Of a DNA stretch of 64,000 nucleotides, positions 54,701 through 64,000 are shown piece after piece; the first letter of the stretch is position 1; every line of letters begins with the position of its first letter. This stretch comes from Alopecurus myosuroides. Lineage: Eukaryota > Streptophyta > Magnoliopsida > Poales > Poaceae. Position numbers and translations under genes: made by a program. The notes beneath the pieces were generated by a model. It was given only the letters and a program-made list of their open reading frames with translations, was not told where the DNA came from and ran no database searches. The stretch is taken from contig CM054062.1 in NCBI GenBank assembly GCA_028641055.1, forward strand, positions 236,170,376-236,234,375, read 5' to 3'.

Positions 54701-55260
54701 TGGCAGGCATCAAGCCAAGGCTGATTGAGCCATTGCTGAAAACACCCGGGTGTTGGCTAGAAGAGTTGCCAGCGGTGTTGTGGAGTCTAAGGACTACCCC
54801 TAACCGGTCAACCGGCTACACGCCATTCTTCTTGGTATACGGGGCTGAGGCCGTGTTGCCAATAGACTTAGAGCATGACTCCCCCCGAGTAGCCCTCTAC
54901 ACTGAGGTGGAGGCGAGAGAAGCTCGAGAAGACGACGTTGACCTGCTTGAAGAAGCAAGAGAGCTGACTCTGTCACGTTCGGCTATCTACCAGCAAAACC
55001 TGCGGCGTTATCATAGCCGAAAGGTGAACCCAAGGGTTTTCCGAGAAGGAGACATGGTCCTTAGGCTTGTGCAGCGCACAGCCGGGATGCACAAGTTGTC
55101 TCCTCCATGGGAAGGGCCTTTCATTGTCAGCAAAGCGCTGCACAATGACGCGTACTATCTTGTAGATGTGCGCCCATCGCAGGCGAACAGGGCAGATAAA
55201 GCTGGAGAGGAAACCAAGCGTCCCTGGAATGTAGCTCTACTTCGTCGTTTTCATTCGTAA
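51709..55260 (+). CDS. Tat2 pol: RT, two RNase H domains, integrase
   Basis: Continuous frame in phase with gag-protease after the TAG. RT: AWRMCVDYTDLNKACPKDPF, FIDAYSGFHQI, catalytic YVDD near 52308-52320. The first RNase H is decayed (YIAATNRVVSVVIVV lacks the usual Asp). A second, archaeal-type RNase H (MHFDGSKVKEGLGAGVVL, NVAEYEAVVHGL, CYGDSDLVV, NEAADELSKLG; 53160-53525) marks the Tat lineage. A heptapeptide repeat follows, then integrase with an HHCC region (HQGECGHHASSRALVKKAF…CAGC) and DDE core residues in CLDMVGPF, ITDNGTNF and SNGQVERANG. It ends RPWNVALLRRFHS. No frameshift or internal stop is seen, so all activities except the first RNase H may work. Confidence 0.92.
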   Translation, partial: ESALIHFLRENRDVFAWTNEDLPGVPRELVEHSLHVRPDARPVKQALRRFGDERRKAIGDQITKLLISNFIMEVLHPDWLANPVMVEKKKEDPEAATAWRMCVDYTDLNKACPKDPFPLPRIDQVIDSTAGCELLSFIDAYSGFHQIALNPADQIKTAFITPYGAYCYRVMCFGLRNAGATYQRCMQKCLHDQLGKNVQVYVDDIVIKTNKTHTLLADLEETFANLRRYKMKLNPSKCTFGVPAGKLLGFLVSSRGIEANPSKIKAIESMSLPRSLKDVQKFTGCLASLSRFLGRMGEKALPLYQLMKKSDKFIWTPQADVAFNELKAMLASAPVLASPLPKEPMLLYIAATNRVVSVVIVVEREEEGKSVQRPVYYLSEVLSSSKQNYPHYQKMTYGVYLGARKLKHYFQEHPITVVSSAPISDIMGNKEASGRVAKWAIELAAYAPAYARREAIKSQVLAEFLVDWAEMQYEPPAPVSNYWKMHFDGSKVKEGLGAGVVLTSPKRDQLKYVLQIHFKASNNVAEYEAVVHGLRVAKEVGVQRIICYGDSDLVVQQVSGTWDALDANMASYRFLVQSMTGFFEGCEFQHIHRAENEAADELSKLGSSRQSIPAGIALEHLRKPSIKPSPNSESIFVPSLPSEESDPMEIDWESAAGNPGTAVPYSGTATPYSGTGVPYSGTATPYPGTATPYPGTAIPYPGTAIPYSGTAALNPEAVAFIEEVLANRSGLQRSAPTPPVQPPEPVPMEMDEPVFPVRETPNWAMPILSFLRDGTLPEDEVTARQIQRRSKGYALVRDVLHKRSATGVLQRCVSPEEGEEILVEIHQGECGHHASSRALVKKAFRHGFYWLTALQQAEDIVRKCAGCQMFASKIHMPASELKTIPITWPFAVWCLDMVGPFKPAKGNMTHILVMVDKFTKWIEVKPIRKCDGVTAVKFVKDVIMRYGYPHSIITDNGTNFAEGAMVRFCRNKHIRLDVASVAHPASNGQVERANGMVLAGIKPRLIEPLLKTPGCWLEELPAVLWSLRTTPNRSTGYTPFFLVYGAEAVLPIDLEHDSPRVALYTEVEAREAREDDVDLLEEARELTLSRSAIYQQNLRRYHSRKVNPRVFREGDMVLRLVQRTAGMHKLSPPWEGPFIVSKALHNDAYYLVDVRPSQANRADKAGEETKRPWNVALLRRFHS
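53686..53841 (+). repeat. 21-bp tandem repeat coding a GTAxPY[SP] heptapeptide
   Basis: Seven full units (GTAVPYS, GTATPYS, GTGVPYS, GTATPYP, GTATPYP, GTAIPYP, GTAIPYS) plus a partial one, in frame, between the second RNase H and the integrase. Confidence 0.95.
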
Positions 55261-55940
55261 GCAAAGATGTGTATGTACCCTTTCATCCGAGTTGAAATTC
55301 TACTCTGCAATCTAAAATTGTTCCCGGGGACTGCCCTCGTCCGAAATTGCTCTAAGTGTTTTTTACTCGGCTTGCTCCTTTGTCTATTCGGTTGCTTCAC
55401 TTCAGAACTCAAAGGTGCATTGAGTACTGTGTTTAAACCTATATGCCAACTCTTCGACTTTGCTGCTGTCCGAAACCCGGCTTCATGGCAAGCAAGAGAA
55501 CAAGCAAAAGGTCAATGAGCACACGAAAATCGCTAAGGAAGAAAAAAAGTGCAGGAACCGAGTAGATTGTCGATTGCTTTTTATTCCTTGTTTTCGTCTT
55601 CTCGGCTAGGTGGTGGGCTGCGTTATCATGATTGTTTTCTAGCGGCTAAGTATTTGCAGTCTTGTTCTTTGATTCTTGTGACTCGAATACCAAACAAGCG
55701 ACAAGTCGCAGGTAGAGCAGAGATGAAAAGACAGGGTGAATAAGAAAAGCTACTCGGGGACTCGCATGGAAACACAACTCGGCATTAAGCCATTGTCGTG
55801 CAAATTGATTAATGTCAACGTAAACCGAGTGGGCATAAAAACTGAGTAGCAAGCAAGATAAAGGTAGTCTGTTACATCTGCTCCCGGCATCCCGGGGATC
55901 TGATAAAATGTTCAAGTGAAAGAAAAGATTGCAGGTTGCT
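55261..55940 (+). other. Tat2 non-coding spacer after pol
   Basis: Contains scattered CGGGGACTGCC and CTACTCGGGGACTCG phrases resembling the coding heptad repeat DNA. No gene is supported. Confidence 0.5.
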
Positions 55941-58633
55941 TCAAGTTGCAGAGGAGATGTTCTCGGCGCTGGCCTTGGCGGCTGTTTCCTCGGCGGCGGC
56001 CTTGGCAGCAGTTTCTTCAGTAGCAGTGGCGGTAGCTGCTTCTTCGGTGCCGGCTTGAGTGGCATCCGCTCCCGTCTGCACGACGGTGGATTCCTCCATC
56101 TCGGCATCCTCCTGGGTGGCCGTCTGCTCGGAAGTGGCCGTGGCTACCGAGACGGGTCCTGGAGCCGAGGAGGAGCCTGAAGCGTGGCCAGGAGGAGGCA
56201 CCGTGTCGTCGAGAGCAGCACCTGAGGAGGTGCCAAAGTCGAGTGGCTCGCTGTCGATGTGCGCCCCTTCGTCTTCATCGCTACTCGCGACGACGGTGGC
56301 CTTGCCCTTCCCGGCTTTGCCCTTGGGAGATTCGAAGTACTCCCCAAGTTCCTCCTCATCGTCATCTTCGTCGTCCTCGTACTCGGTGTCGGGTTCGGGG
56401 ACGCCATCGATGTAGACCTCCGTCTCGGCGCACTCTGCGACATCATATGCAGTCTGCTTGCGCAAGGCCACGCTGTCGGCATCAGTCTCCCACTTGGAGT
56501 TATTGCGCTTCCCGCGGATGAGCTGCATGTCCAGGTTCTCATACCAGGACGCAATGCAGAGAAGCATCACATCCGCACCAGCACGGGCTCCGGAGGCTCG
56601 CCACTTCTTCAACTCGGCCTTCACGCCTTCCAGCTTGAGGGCGAGCGCCCGCATGCTTTTTGGCTCAGGATCATGGGGCCAGAACAGCCGGTGGAGCTCA
56701 AAGCCTGCATGCATCAAGTCAGTCCCGCAGCCGGCCAGCTGCTCGAAGTAACCTTTGAGCACCACCAAGCTATCCTCGATGTCAGCCCTGGTGTCAATCG
56801 GCTCACCCAGCGAGAGGCGAACTGCTCGGGCCTTGGCTATCGTGGGCGCAGAGGTAGACTCAAGACGAGGCCAAATGTCTGAAATAGCAAGTGGCAAGAT
56901 CAAAAACCGAGAAAGGAAAGAGGAAGCCGAGAAGGAATAGGACCGAGAAGAAAAGATGCAGGGAAGAAAAGAACTTACCGACTAGTTGGCGGCGCAGCTG
57001 CTGCAGCTTGGTTCTCCAGGATTCCTCGTTGTTAATCTGCTTTGATTGGACCTGGCGCAGGGTATCCATCTGGGCGAAAAGATCAGCATTGGTTTTCTTC
57101 AGAGTCTCGCACTCAGCCTCGAGGGCCCTCTCCTTGGCCTTGAAAGTGGTCTCGGCCTTGGCTTTCTCGGCGATGGCCGCGTCCCTCTCGGCGCCAATCT
57201 TCACGGCGTCTTGGAGCGCGTTCTGAAGCTGGACCTGCAGTTTCTCCATCTCGCTGGTGTGGTCCTTAATCAGAGTAATGGCCTGATCGGACAGCTGCTT
57301 TTCCACCGCTGCTGGCTGGACGCAATCTTGGTGCGCCTCAGCAAATGACTTATAATCTTCTGCGAAAAGATAAGATAAGGTCAGCAGATATGCAGAGAAG
57401 AAACAAATTCGAGACAGAACCGAGTAAACAACAAGCTCACCTTCAAGTCTCTTTATGGTGGCCTCGGAGTCTGCCACAAAAGCACGGCACTTCTCGTGCT
57501 CGTCGACTAGGGCCTTCAGGTTAGCTGCAGAGAAGGAAAGGTTAGTGCCAAAGAAAGCAGGAGCGGGCGTAAAAATAAAACGCAGAAACCGCGTAGCTAA
57601 AAGGCCTACCCTGCACTTCAGCCAGCTGCTGGCTGCTCTCATTGGCGTTTTTGCTTGCGGCCTCGGCATCTGCCTTCTCTTTCTCCAGTGCGGTGATGCG
57701 TCTCCTGGCGATGGAGTGGTTCCAGAGAAGGATGCGGTACAAGTTGGTCCGCTTGAGAACGCTATCCTGAAAACCGAGAAGAAAATGAGTTAGGCAAAGC
57801 AGAGAAGATTCGGCCCGAGTAGGAGGCTACTCGGAGAGTGTCCACCTACTCGACCCAAATCTCGGGGACTGGGAGTGATGGTGAGAAAGAAGAAAGGCGA
57901 GTAGAAGAGAAGAAAATTCAACTCGGAAAAGGCAAAAAGACTTACTGCGTAGCTCTGTTCGATATCCTCGGCGTTCTTGCGGTGCAAGAACATCTTGGCT
58001 GCGAGGGTGGCGGTGTCGGTGGAGACGGACATGGGCTGGTGTCCCAGATCGATCTTGTTCCACTCCACGCGGTAGTGGTCGACGGAGCCAAGGGTCAGGC
58101 CATGCCACTTATCCTCTCCGAGAACCCCGCTGTCCCACTTGGCGCTGATGTAGCCGACAGTGTCCAGTACCTGCTCAAGACCCTTGGAGGTTATTGGCTT
58201 GTCTTGGGGTCCCCGAGAAGCAATATTGACGGGTTTATTCTGGGCTGGATCGAAGGGAGGAGTATTCCTGGCTACTGCTTTCCTCCCCTTCTGAATAGCT
58301 ACAGCTTTATCTTGGGGAGGGAAGCCGATGCTATGTTGGTGGCTAACCTCAATCATATATTCCGGGTAGCAAGGCTGGCCAGCAGCGCGAGCGCCCGCAG
58401 AGAGTGCAGCAGGAATCGGGCCGGAGTCGCGGATCATGAGTGCTCCGCCTGCGGATGCGCCTTGCTCCCTGGCCCTTTTCTTCGTCTGCTCTTTCTCGAT
58501 CTTCTGCTTCTCGGGATCCTCGGGTTTCTTCCCCTCTGTCTTGGCCTTTGCCTTCTCGGCGACTGCTTCCTCGGCAGCTCGCTTCTCGGCTTTCTTCTGT
58601 TCAGCCCTGGCCTTCTTCTGCTCGGCCTTGGCT
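55941..58633 (-). CDS. Tat2 antisense multi-exon gene, 5' end removed by Copia-2
   Basis: Minus-strand gene parallel to that of Tat1. It is read from 58633 downwards: Ala/Lys/Glu-rich helix (AEQKKARAEQKKAEKRAAEE), then KWDSGVLGEDKWHGLTLGSV and KMFLHRKNAEDIEQSYA to a donor near 57945. Further exons with GT-AG borders follow: about 57770-57612 (coiled coil), 57524-57440, 57360-56978 (long coiled coil, LKKTNADLFAQMDTLRQVQS) and 56882-55941. The last holds GYFEQLAGCGTDLMHAGFEL, ALKLEGVKAELKKWRASGAR and an acidic, Ala-rich tail ending AENISSAT. The N-terminal Transposase_28-like exon is missing, presumably beyond the Copia insertion. Domain content and position match the Tat1 and Tat3 versions; function unknown. 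Confidence 0.7.
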
Positions 58634-59969
58634 TGTTGGGGCGCGTAGAGATAAACGAAAACTTTTCCTACGCAAAGCTCCCAAGATCTAGCCGAGGTAG
58701 AAGGCCACGAGTATTACCACTAGACGCGCAGGTGCGGATTATCGATGTAGCGCGTCGGGTCGGGGCAGTGCAGTCCCACGATCCGGTCCGGCCGATCCAA
58801 TCCCTCGAACGTCGAAGTGCTGAACGTACAGCACCTCTGCCGGTATCCACACGTACGAGGAGGAGCTCCGACGGCGGACTGCTAGGTCCGGTGCGGCGGC
58901 TGGACTGAGTGGGGCTAGGGTTCCCAACGCATGGGAGAGTGGACTTACTTGCCCGCTGGGCAACCTGCGCCCCTCTTTATATAGCGTACGGTAATGGGCT
59001 GCACAACACTTGTGGCCCATTCCCTCTGTGAGTCCGACTCACTAACTCAGTCCATTTCCGGTTCGGGTCCAACCCAACCAATACTTGCTCCCGCTCTTAA
59101 GTGTGTGACCCTGCAGGCTCATGGCGACATGGACACGATTGGAGTCCTACTCCCAATCGATCAATCGGTAGCGGCTCCTAGCAGAACGTGCCGACTCCCA
59201 AGTCCCATTGAGTCATGACGACATACCTTTCAATGTGATATTCATCTTAGTCCTTTTTGCCTCACGATATACCTTGTCGAACTATAGGCGATTCATCGTC
59301 ATCCCTTTAATAGTTCAACTCTCTTCTCGATCCGTGATATGTGATTCATCTGACTAACTCTTAGTCAACCAACACAGTTAACACTTAACTGAGTTGCGCA
59401 TGGCCATGCTTCCTGAATCATATCACTCGAGAGGGCCCAGAGAATATCTCTCCATTCGGAGGGGCAAAATCCCATCTTGATTATCCACATCACGCAGCTT
59501 GCTTCTCATTCGACCCGAACTCTGCCTTTATAGTTGCCTTGTCACAGAACAACGTTTGACAGAACCTAAGTCGGTGATCCACAACTCGGATTGTGCGACA
59601 ACCTCAGGTCTAAGGATTACATTGATTGAGACATGCAAATGACGACTTGATCGTTGCATCTCAATGTGGGTCAGTCCGACTTGCTAAAACTCTTTAGCCA
59701 AGTCCATGAACGTTGGAATGGCATCACCATGCCCATGACAAGTGGAACCGTGTCATCAGCCAACACTCACATTAGTCTAGGGTGTGTGTCCAGCACAACC
59801 TAAATGACCAAGGACAATCTAGTATGAACAACATGAATATATAGTTCCACAATCGAATCACATATTCAATGACATATATCAGATGTTCAATACAAGGACA
59901 ACTTAATAACTTTATGAATACAATGGGAATAACATCATACATGATTGCCTCTAGGGCATATTCCCAACA
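58634..59969 (-). mobile_element. 3' LTR of Copia-2 (minus orientation)
   Basis: 1336 bp; on the minus strand TGTTGGGAATATGCCCTAGA…CCCCAACA, a start resembling BARE/Angela-type LTRs. The polypurine tract (GCAAGTGGGAGAC on the minus strand, 59982-59970) precedes it. Minus-strand TATATAAA at about 58977-58984. It is inserted in the Tat2 antisense gene. Confidence 0.85.
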
Positions 59970-60004
59970 GTCTCCCACTTGCACTAGAGTCAATCATCCT
60001 GGCA

Positions 60005-63000
60005 TCATATGCCTAGGCATCTAATGCCCATGCCTCTCGTGTGCGCCTCATGCTTAGGCTGTGGTAGCGCCTTTGTCAACGGATCTGCAATGTTTGCATC
60101 CGTGTGTACTTTGCATAACTTGATATCACCTTGTTCGACAAACTGGCGAATGAGGTGGTACCGCATGAGTATATGTTTGTTCTTCTGGTGTTGTCTAGGT
60201 TCCTTGGCTTGTGCTATAGCACCATTGTTGTCACAATATACGTCCAAAGGATTGGACGCGCCCTGAACCACACCAAGATCAATCAGGAGGTTCCTGATCC
60301 AAACAGCTTCCTTTGCCGCCTCTGAGGCAGCAATATACTCAGCCTCTGTTGTAGATGCAGACACCGTATCTTGCTTGGAACTCTTCCAGCTCACAGCTCC
60401 TCCGTTCATTACGAACACGTATCCCGATTGCGAACGAGAATCATCTGAGTCGGTGAGATAACTCGCATCCGTGTAACCCTTTACACTGAATTCCTCATCA
60501 CCTCCATAAACTAGGAACATTTCCTTAGTATTTCTCAAATACTTAAGGATGTTTTTAACCGCTGCCCAGTGGGCTTCGCCAGGGTCAGCCTGGTATCTGC
60601 TCGTAACACTTAGAGCATAGGAAACATCTGGCCTAGTACAAATCATGGCATACATGATGGATCCGATTGCCGAAGCATACGGGATCACACTCATCCGACT
60701 TCGCTCATCAGTCGTCGAAGGACACTGAGTCTTGCTAAGTTTTATACCATGGGACATCGGCAAGAATCCCTTCTTGGACTCTTGCATTTTGAATTTCTTC
60801 AAAACCTTGTCCAGATAAGTACTCTGACTCAATCCAATGAGCCGCCTGGATCTATCTCTATAGATCCTGATTCCTAATATGTAAGTTGCCTCACCCAAAT
60901 CCTTCATTGAGAAACTCCTTTCCAATGACTCTTTGGTTTCTTGCAACATCATGACATCATTTCCAATCAGCAATATGTCATCCACATATAAGATTAGAAA
61001 GTTTACTTTGCTCCCACTAAACTTCTTGTATAAACAAGAATCATGATCGCTCTTGATGAAGCCAAACGATTTGACTACCTCATCAAAGCGAATGTTCCAA
61101 CTCCGAGATGCTTGCTTCAATCCATAAATGGATTTCTGAAGTTTGCATACCTTGTCAACATTAGCTGGATCGACAAAACCTTCGGGCTGTATCATATACA
61201 CGTCCTCAGTTAAATTTCCATTAAGGAAAGCTGTCTTGACATCCATCTGCCATATCTCATAGTCGAAATAGGCTGCTATGGCTAACATGATCCGAATTGA
61301 TTTAAGCATCGCTACGGGCGAGAAGGTCTCGTCGTAGTCAACTCCTTGAACCTGTCGGAACCCCTTCGCGACAAGTCGTGCTTTATAGACGGAAATATTT
61401 CCATCCATATCAATTTTCTTCTTAAAGACCCATTTGCACTCGACGGGTCTTGCACCGTCAGGCAGATCAACCAAATTCCAAACTTGGTTTTCATCCATGG
61501 ACTTTAACTCGGATCTCATGGCTCCAAGCCACGACTCGGAATCAGATCCCACCATCGCTTCCGAATAAGTTGCCGGCTCATTACTGTCTAACAGTAAAAC
61601 ATCTCGAGCACTCTGTAATCTGGCAGATCTCCGTGGTTCAGGTGCTGTTACCGGTGTAGGTACCACGACCGGCTCAGCCTCCAAGGCATTCGCCGACTCG
61701 CCCCTAGCCGGTTCCTCTCGAATTTCTTCGAGTTGCACTGTGCTCCCACTGACTTCCCGACCGAGAAACTCTTTCTCAAGGAAGACACCATTCCGAGCGA
61801 CAAACACTTTGCCCTCTTCCCGGTTGTAGAAGTAGTACCCCAAGGTTTCCCTCGGATACCCCACGAAAATACACTTATCCGACTTGGGCGTGAGCTTGTC
61901 CGACTGAAGTCGCTTGACAAATGCTTCACAACCCCAAATCTTAAGAAAAGACAAACTTGGCTTCTTGCCCGTCCACATCTCATGTGGTGTCTTCTCTACT
62001 GACTTTGATGGTACTCTGTTTAGTGTGAAAGCTGCAGTTTCTAGACAATAACCCCAAAATGATAAAGGTAGATCTGTCCGACTCATCATTGATCGTACCA
62101 TGTCCAACAAGGTCCGATTTCTCCGTTCCGATACACCGTTTCTCTGCGGTGTACCCGGCGGAGTGAGTTGAGGAACTATTCCACAACTCTTTAGATGGTC
62201 ATCAAACTCATGGCTCATGTACTCGCCTCCACGGTCCGACCGTAGAAACTTTATTTTCTTGCCGAGCTGATTTTGTACCTCATTCTGGAATTCCTTGAAC
62301 TTTTCAAAGGCTTCCGACTTGTGTTTCATTAAATAGATATATCCATACCTACTCAAATCATCAGTGAAGGTAATGAAGTACTCATAACCACCTCTGGCTG
62401 TCGTGCTCATTGGACCACATACATCACTATGTATTAGTTCCAACAAGTCGGACGCCCTTTCACAACTCCTTGCAAAAGGTGTCTTGGTCATCTTGCCCAG
62501 TAGGCATGATTCGCATGTCTCGAATGACTCTAAGTCAAATGAAGTTAGAAGTCCATCATCATGGAGCTTCTTCATGCGCTTCCAACTTATATGACCAAGC
62601 CGACAGTGCCAAAAGTAAGTCATATTCAGATCATTTGGTTTCAACCTTTTAACATTTATGTTATAGACCGATTCACTATCAAGATTTAAAATAAATAACC
62701 CGTTCTGAACGGGTGCAAAGCCGTGAAACATATCTTTCAAATATAAAGAACAACCATTATTCTTAATATTCGACTCATAACCTTGTCTCATCAAACATGA
62801 GGCGGAAATAATGTTTCGACTAAGCGCTGGAACATAATAACAATTATTTAGTTCCAAAATAAATCCTGAAGGTAAATGAAGTTGCATCGTGCCGACTTCT
62901 AACGCAGCGACTCTCGCCTTGTTGCCGACCCGAATATCAACCTCTCCTCTTGCCACGCTCCTAGTTCTTACCAGCCCCTGCAACGAGTTGCAAATGTGAA

Positions 63001-63946
63001 TGACTGATCCGGTATCATATACCCAAGAACTATTAGGTGCATCAGCAAGATAAATGTCTATAACATTGCACACAAGCGTATCTGAGTCGGAAGTCATACC
63101 TCCACTCTTGGCCTTGTCAGCCAAATACTTGGTGCAGTTCCTCTTCCAGTGGCCATCCTGCTTGCAATAGAAGCAATTGGCTCCGGCTGTAGGAGAAGGC
63201 TTAGTCTTTGAGGAAGCACTCTGGACAGGGCCATGGGCGCTACCTCCTGACTTATCCTTCTTCTTCTTAGTCCAAGAACTCTTCTTGAACTTAGCCTTAT
63301 TCTGCACCATCAACACTTGACTGGCGCCTTTCTTGATATCAGCCTCTGCCGTTTTGAGCATCCCATGTAATTCAGTGATACTCTTATCCATACCATGCAT
63401 ATGATAGTTCGAGATGAACGGACCATACGCACTAGGAAGAGAGTTCAGAATTATATCAGTGGCGATCTCTTCTTTAATTGAGAAGCCCAAGCGATCCAAA
63501 GACTGTATGTAACCAATCATCTTGATTACATGCGGACTCAGTGGATCGCCGTCTTTCAGCTTACAGCCAAGCAAAGCTTGAGAGACTTGATACCTCTCAG
63601 TCCTTGCTTGAGCCTGGAACATACTTTTGAGGCTTTCGATCATATCGTAGGCCTCAACATTCTCGAACTGCTGCTGCAAGTCCGGTTCCATGTGTGCAAG
63701 CATAAGACAGCTAATCTCCGTAGACTCATCTCTAGCCTTACGGTAGGCATTCATGACAGCGACAGTCGCATCGTCATCAGGCTCATCTGGAAGTGGAGTT
63801 TCTAGAACATGTTCTTTCTTGTCATGCTTGAGGACTATCCTCAGATTACGATACCAGTTGGTGAAATTAATTCCATTTAGCTTATCTTTCTCTAAGATTG
63901 ACCTCAACGCAAAAGTGGACAACTGAGGAAGGTTGCTAGGTGCCAT
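60005..63946 (-). CDS. Copia-2 gag-pol polyprotein, intact
   Basis: One open frame of 1313 residues from the ATG at 63946 (MAPSNLPQLSTFALRSILEK); an in-frame ATG 10 codons upstream is possible but less family-like. Order: gag (LNGINFTNWYRNLRIVLKHD), CCHC knuckle CFYCKQDGHWKRNC (about residue 257), protease VYDTGSVIHIC (about 308), integrase (HCRLGHISWKRM, CESCLLGK; DDE core in IHSDVCGPM, LRSDRGGEY, PQRNGVSERRN), RT (KARLVAKGFRQVQGVDYDET, QMDVKTAFLNG, YVDD near 60975), and RNase H (GYTDASYLTDSDDSRSQSGY, STTEAEYIAASEA), ending GMGIRCLGI. No stop or frameshift; probably young and autonomous. The 5' LTR lies right of the window. Confidence 0.95.
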   Translation of the reverse strand: MAPSNLPQLSTFALRSILEKDKLNGINFTNWYRNLRIVLKHDKKEHVLETPLPDEPDDDATVAVMNAYRKARDESTEISCLMLAHMEPDLQQQFENVEAYDMIESLKSMFQAQARTERYQVSQALLGCKLKDGDPLSPHVIKMIGYIQSLDRLGFSIKEEIATDIILNSLPSAYGPFISNYHMHGMDKSITELHGMLKTAEADIKKGASQVLMVQNKAKFKKSSWTKKKKDKSGGSAHGPVQSASSKTKPSPTAGANCFYCKQDGHWKRNCTKYLADKAKSGGMTSDSDTLVCNVIDIYLADAPNSSWVYDTGSVIHICNSLQGLVRTRSVARGEVDIRVGNKARVAALEVGTMQLHLPSGFILELNNCYYVPALSRNIISASCLMRQGYESNIKNNGCSLYLKDMFHGFAPVQNGLFILNLDSESVYNINVKRLKPNDLNMTYFWHCRLGHISWKRMKKLHDDGLLTSFDLESFETCESCLLGKMTKTPFARSCERASDLLELIHSDVCGPMSTTARGGYEYFITFTDDLSRYGYIYLMKHKSEAFEKFKEFQNEVQNQLGKKIKFLRSDRGGEYMSHEFDDHLKSCGIVPQLTPPGTPQRNGVSERRNRTLLDMVRSMMSRTDLPLSFWGYCLETAAFTLNRVPSKSVEKTPHEMWTGKKPSLSFLKIWGCEAFVKRLQSDKLTPKSDKCIFVGYPRETLGYYFYNREEGKVFVARNGVFLEKEFLGREVSGSTVQLEEIREEPARGESANALEAEPVVVPTPVTAPEPRRSARLQSARDVLLLDSNEPATYSEAMVGSDSESWLGAMRSELKSMDENQVWNLVDLPDGARPVECKWVFKKKIDMDGNISVYKARLVAKGFRQVQGVDYDETFSPVAMLKSIRIMLAIAAYFDYEIWQMDVKTAFLNGNLTEDVYMIQPEGFVDPANVDKVCKLQKSIYGLKQASRSWNIRFDEVVKSFGFIKSDHDSCLYKKFSGSKVNFLILYVDDILLIGNDVMMLQETKESLERSFSMKDLGEATYILGIRIYRDRSRRLIGLSQSTYLDKVLKKFKMQESKKGFLPMSHGIKLSKTQCPSTTDERSRMSVIPYASAIGSIMYAMICTRPDVSYALSVTSRYQADPGEAHWAAVKNILKYLRNTKEMFLVYGGDEEFSVKGYTDASYLTDSDDSRSQSGYVFVMNGGAVSWKSSKQDTVSASTTEAEYIAASEAAKEAVWIRNLLIDLGVVQGASNPLDVYCDNNGAIAQAKEPRQHQKNKHILMRYHLIRQFVEQGDIKLCKVHTDANIADPLTKALPQPKHEAHTRGMGIRCLGI

Positions 63947-64000
63947 TGATCTACAACAGAAAATACGCAAAAACACTTAAGACATGTATTCATAAAAGAG
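63947..64000 (-). other. Start of the Copia-2 5' leader
   Basis: Untranslated internal sequence upstream of gag. The primer site and 5' LTR are beyond the window. Confidence 0.6.

Overview
The window reads as grass nuclear DNA, most likely Triticeae (wheat, barley or a relative). The evidence is a tRNA-derived Au-like SINE, Stowaway and Tourist MITEs inside introns, and deeply nested LTR retrotransposons of Copia (including a SIRE-like one), Tekay/Del-like long-LTR Gypsy and Tat-like Gypsy type. Assignment is from recognisable motifs only; no database search was possible.

Host genes lie in the first 22 kb. They are the 3' end of a purple acid phosphatase gene (+, 16-425), a complete seven-exon 2-oxoglutarate/Fe(II) PKHD-type hydroxylase gene (-, 7691-3386) and a single-exon dirigent protein gene (-, 21572-21042). 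Between the first two sits a Mutator-like element with long terminal inverted repeats that seems to carry a receptor-kinase fragment. A decayed Copia element in the same orientation ends 117 bp upstream of the hydroxylase start codon. A Gypsy-type composite with an unusually long LTR (about 5.9 kb) fills 11.6-19.4 kb.

From about 23.8 kb to the right edge the window is a stack of retrotransposons. A remnant of a Tat-type element (38.9-40.9 kb) was hit by a SIRE-like Copia (40.9-43.4 kb). That was hit by a plus-strand long-LTR Gypsy (LTR 'B', from 43398), then by a Tat-type element ('Tat2', from 47361), then by an intact Copia (58634 to beyond the window). On the left flank a minus-strand LTR of the same family as B ('LTR A', 38875 down to 24208) is split by a very young Tat-type element ('Tat1', 25940-35917; 5-bp target duplication GTCGT, LTRs differing at 1 of 478 positions).

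Tat2 encodes gag-protease and RT-RNaseH-integrase in one frame broken by a single TAG. Tat1 keeps gag, a damaged protease and an RT stub, so it looks non-autonomous. The most unusual theme is a long, multi-exon, antisense gene downstream of pol in Tat1 and Tat2, with remnants at 39-41 kb and probably 23.8-24.2 kb. Both Tat elements also share a tRNA-Lys primer site, a gag ORF that starts inside the LTR and reads through the primer-binding site, and a C-H-H-C finger in gag.
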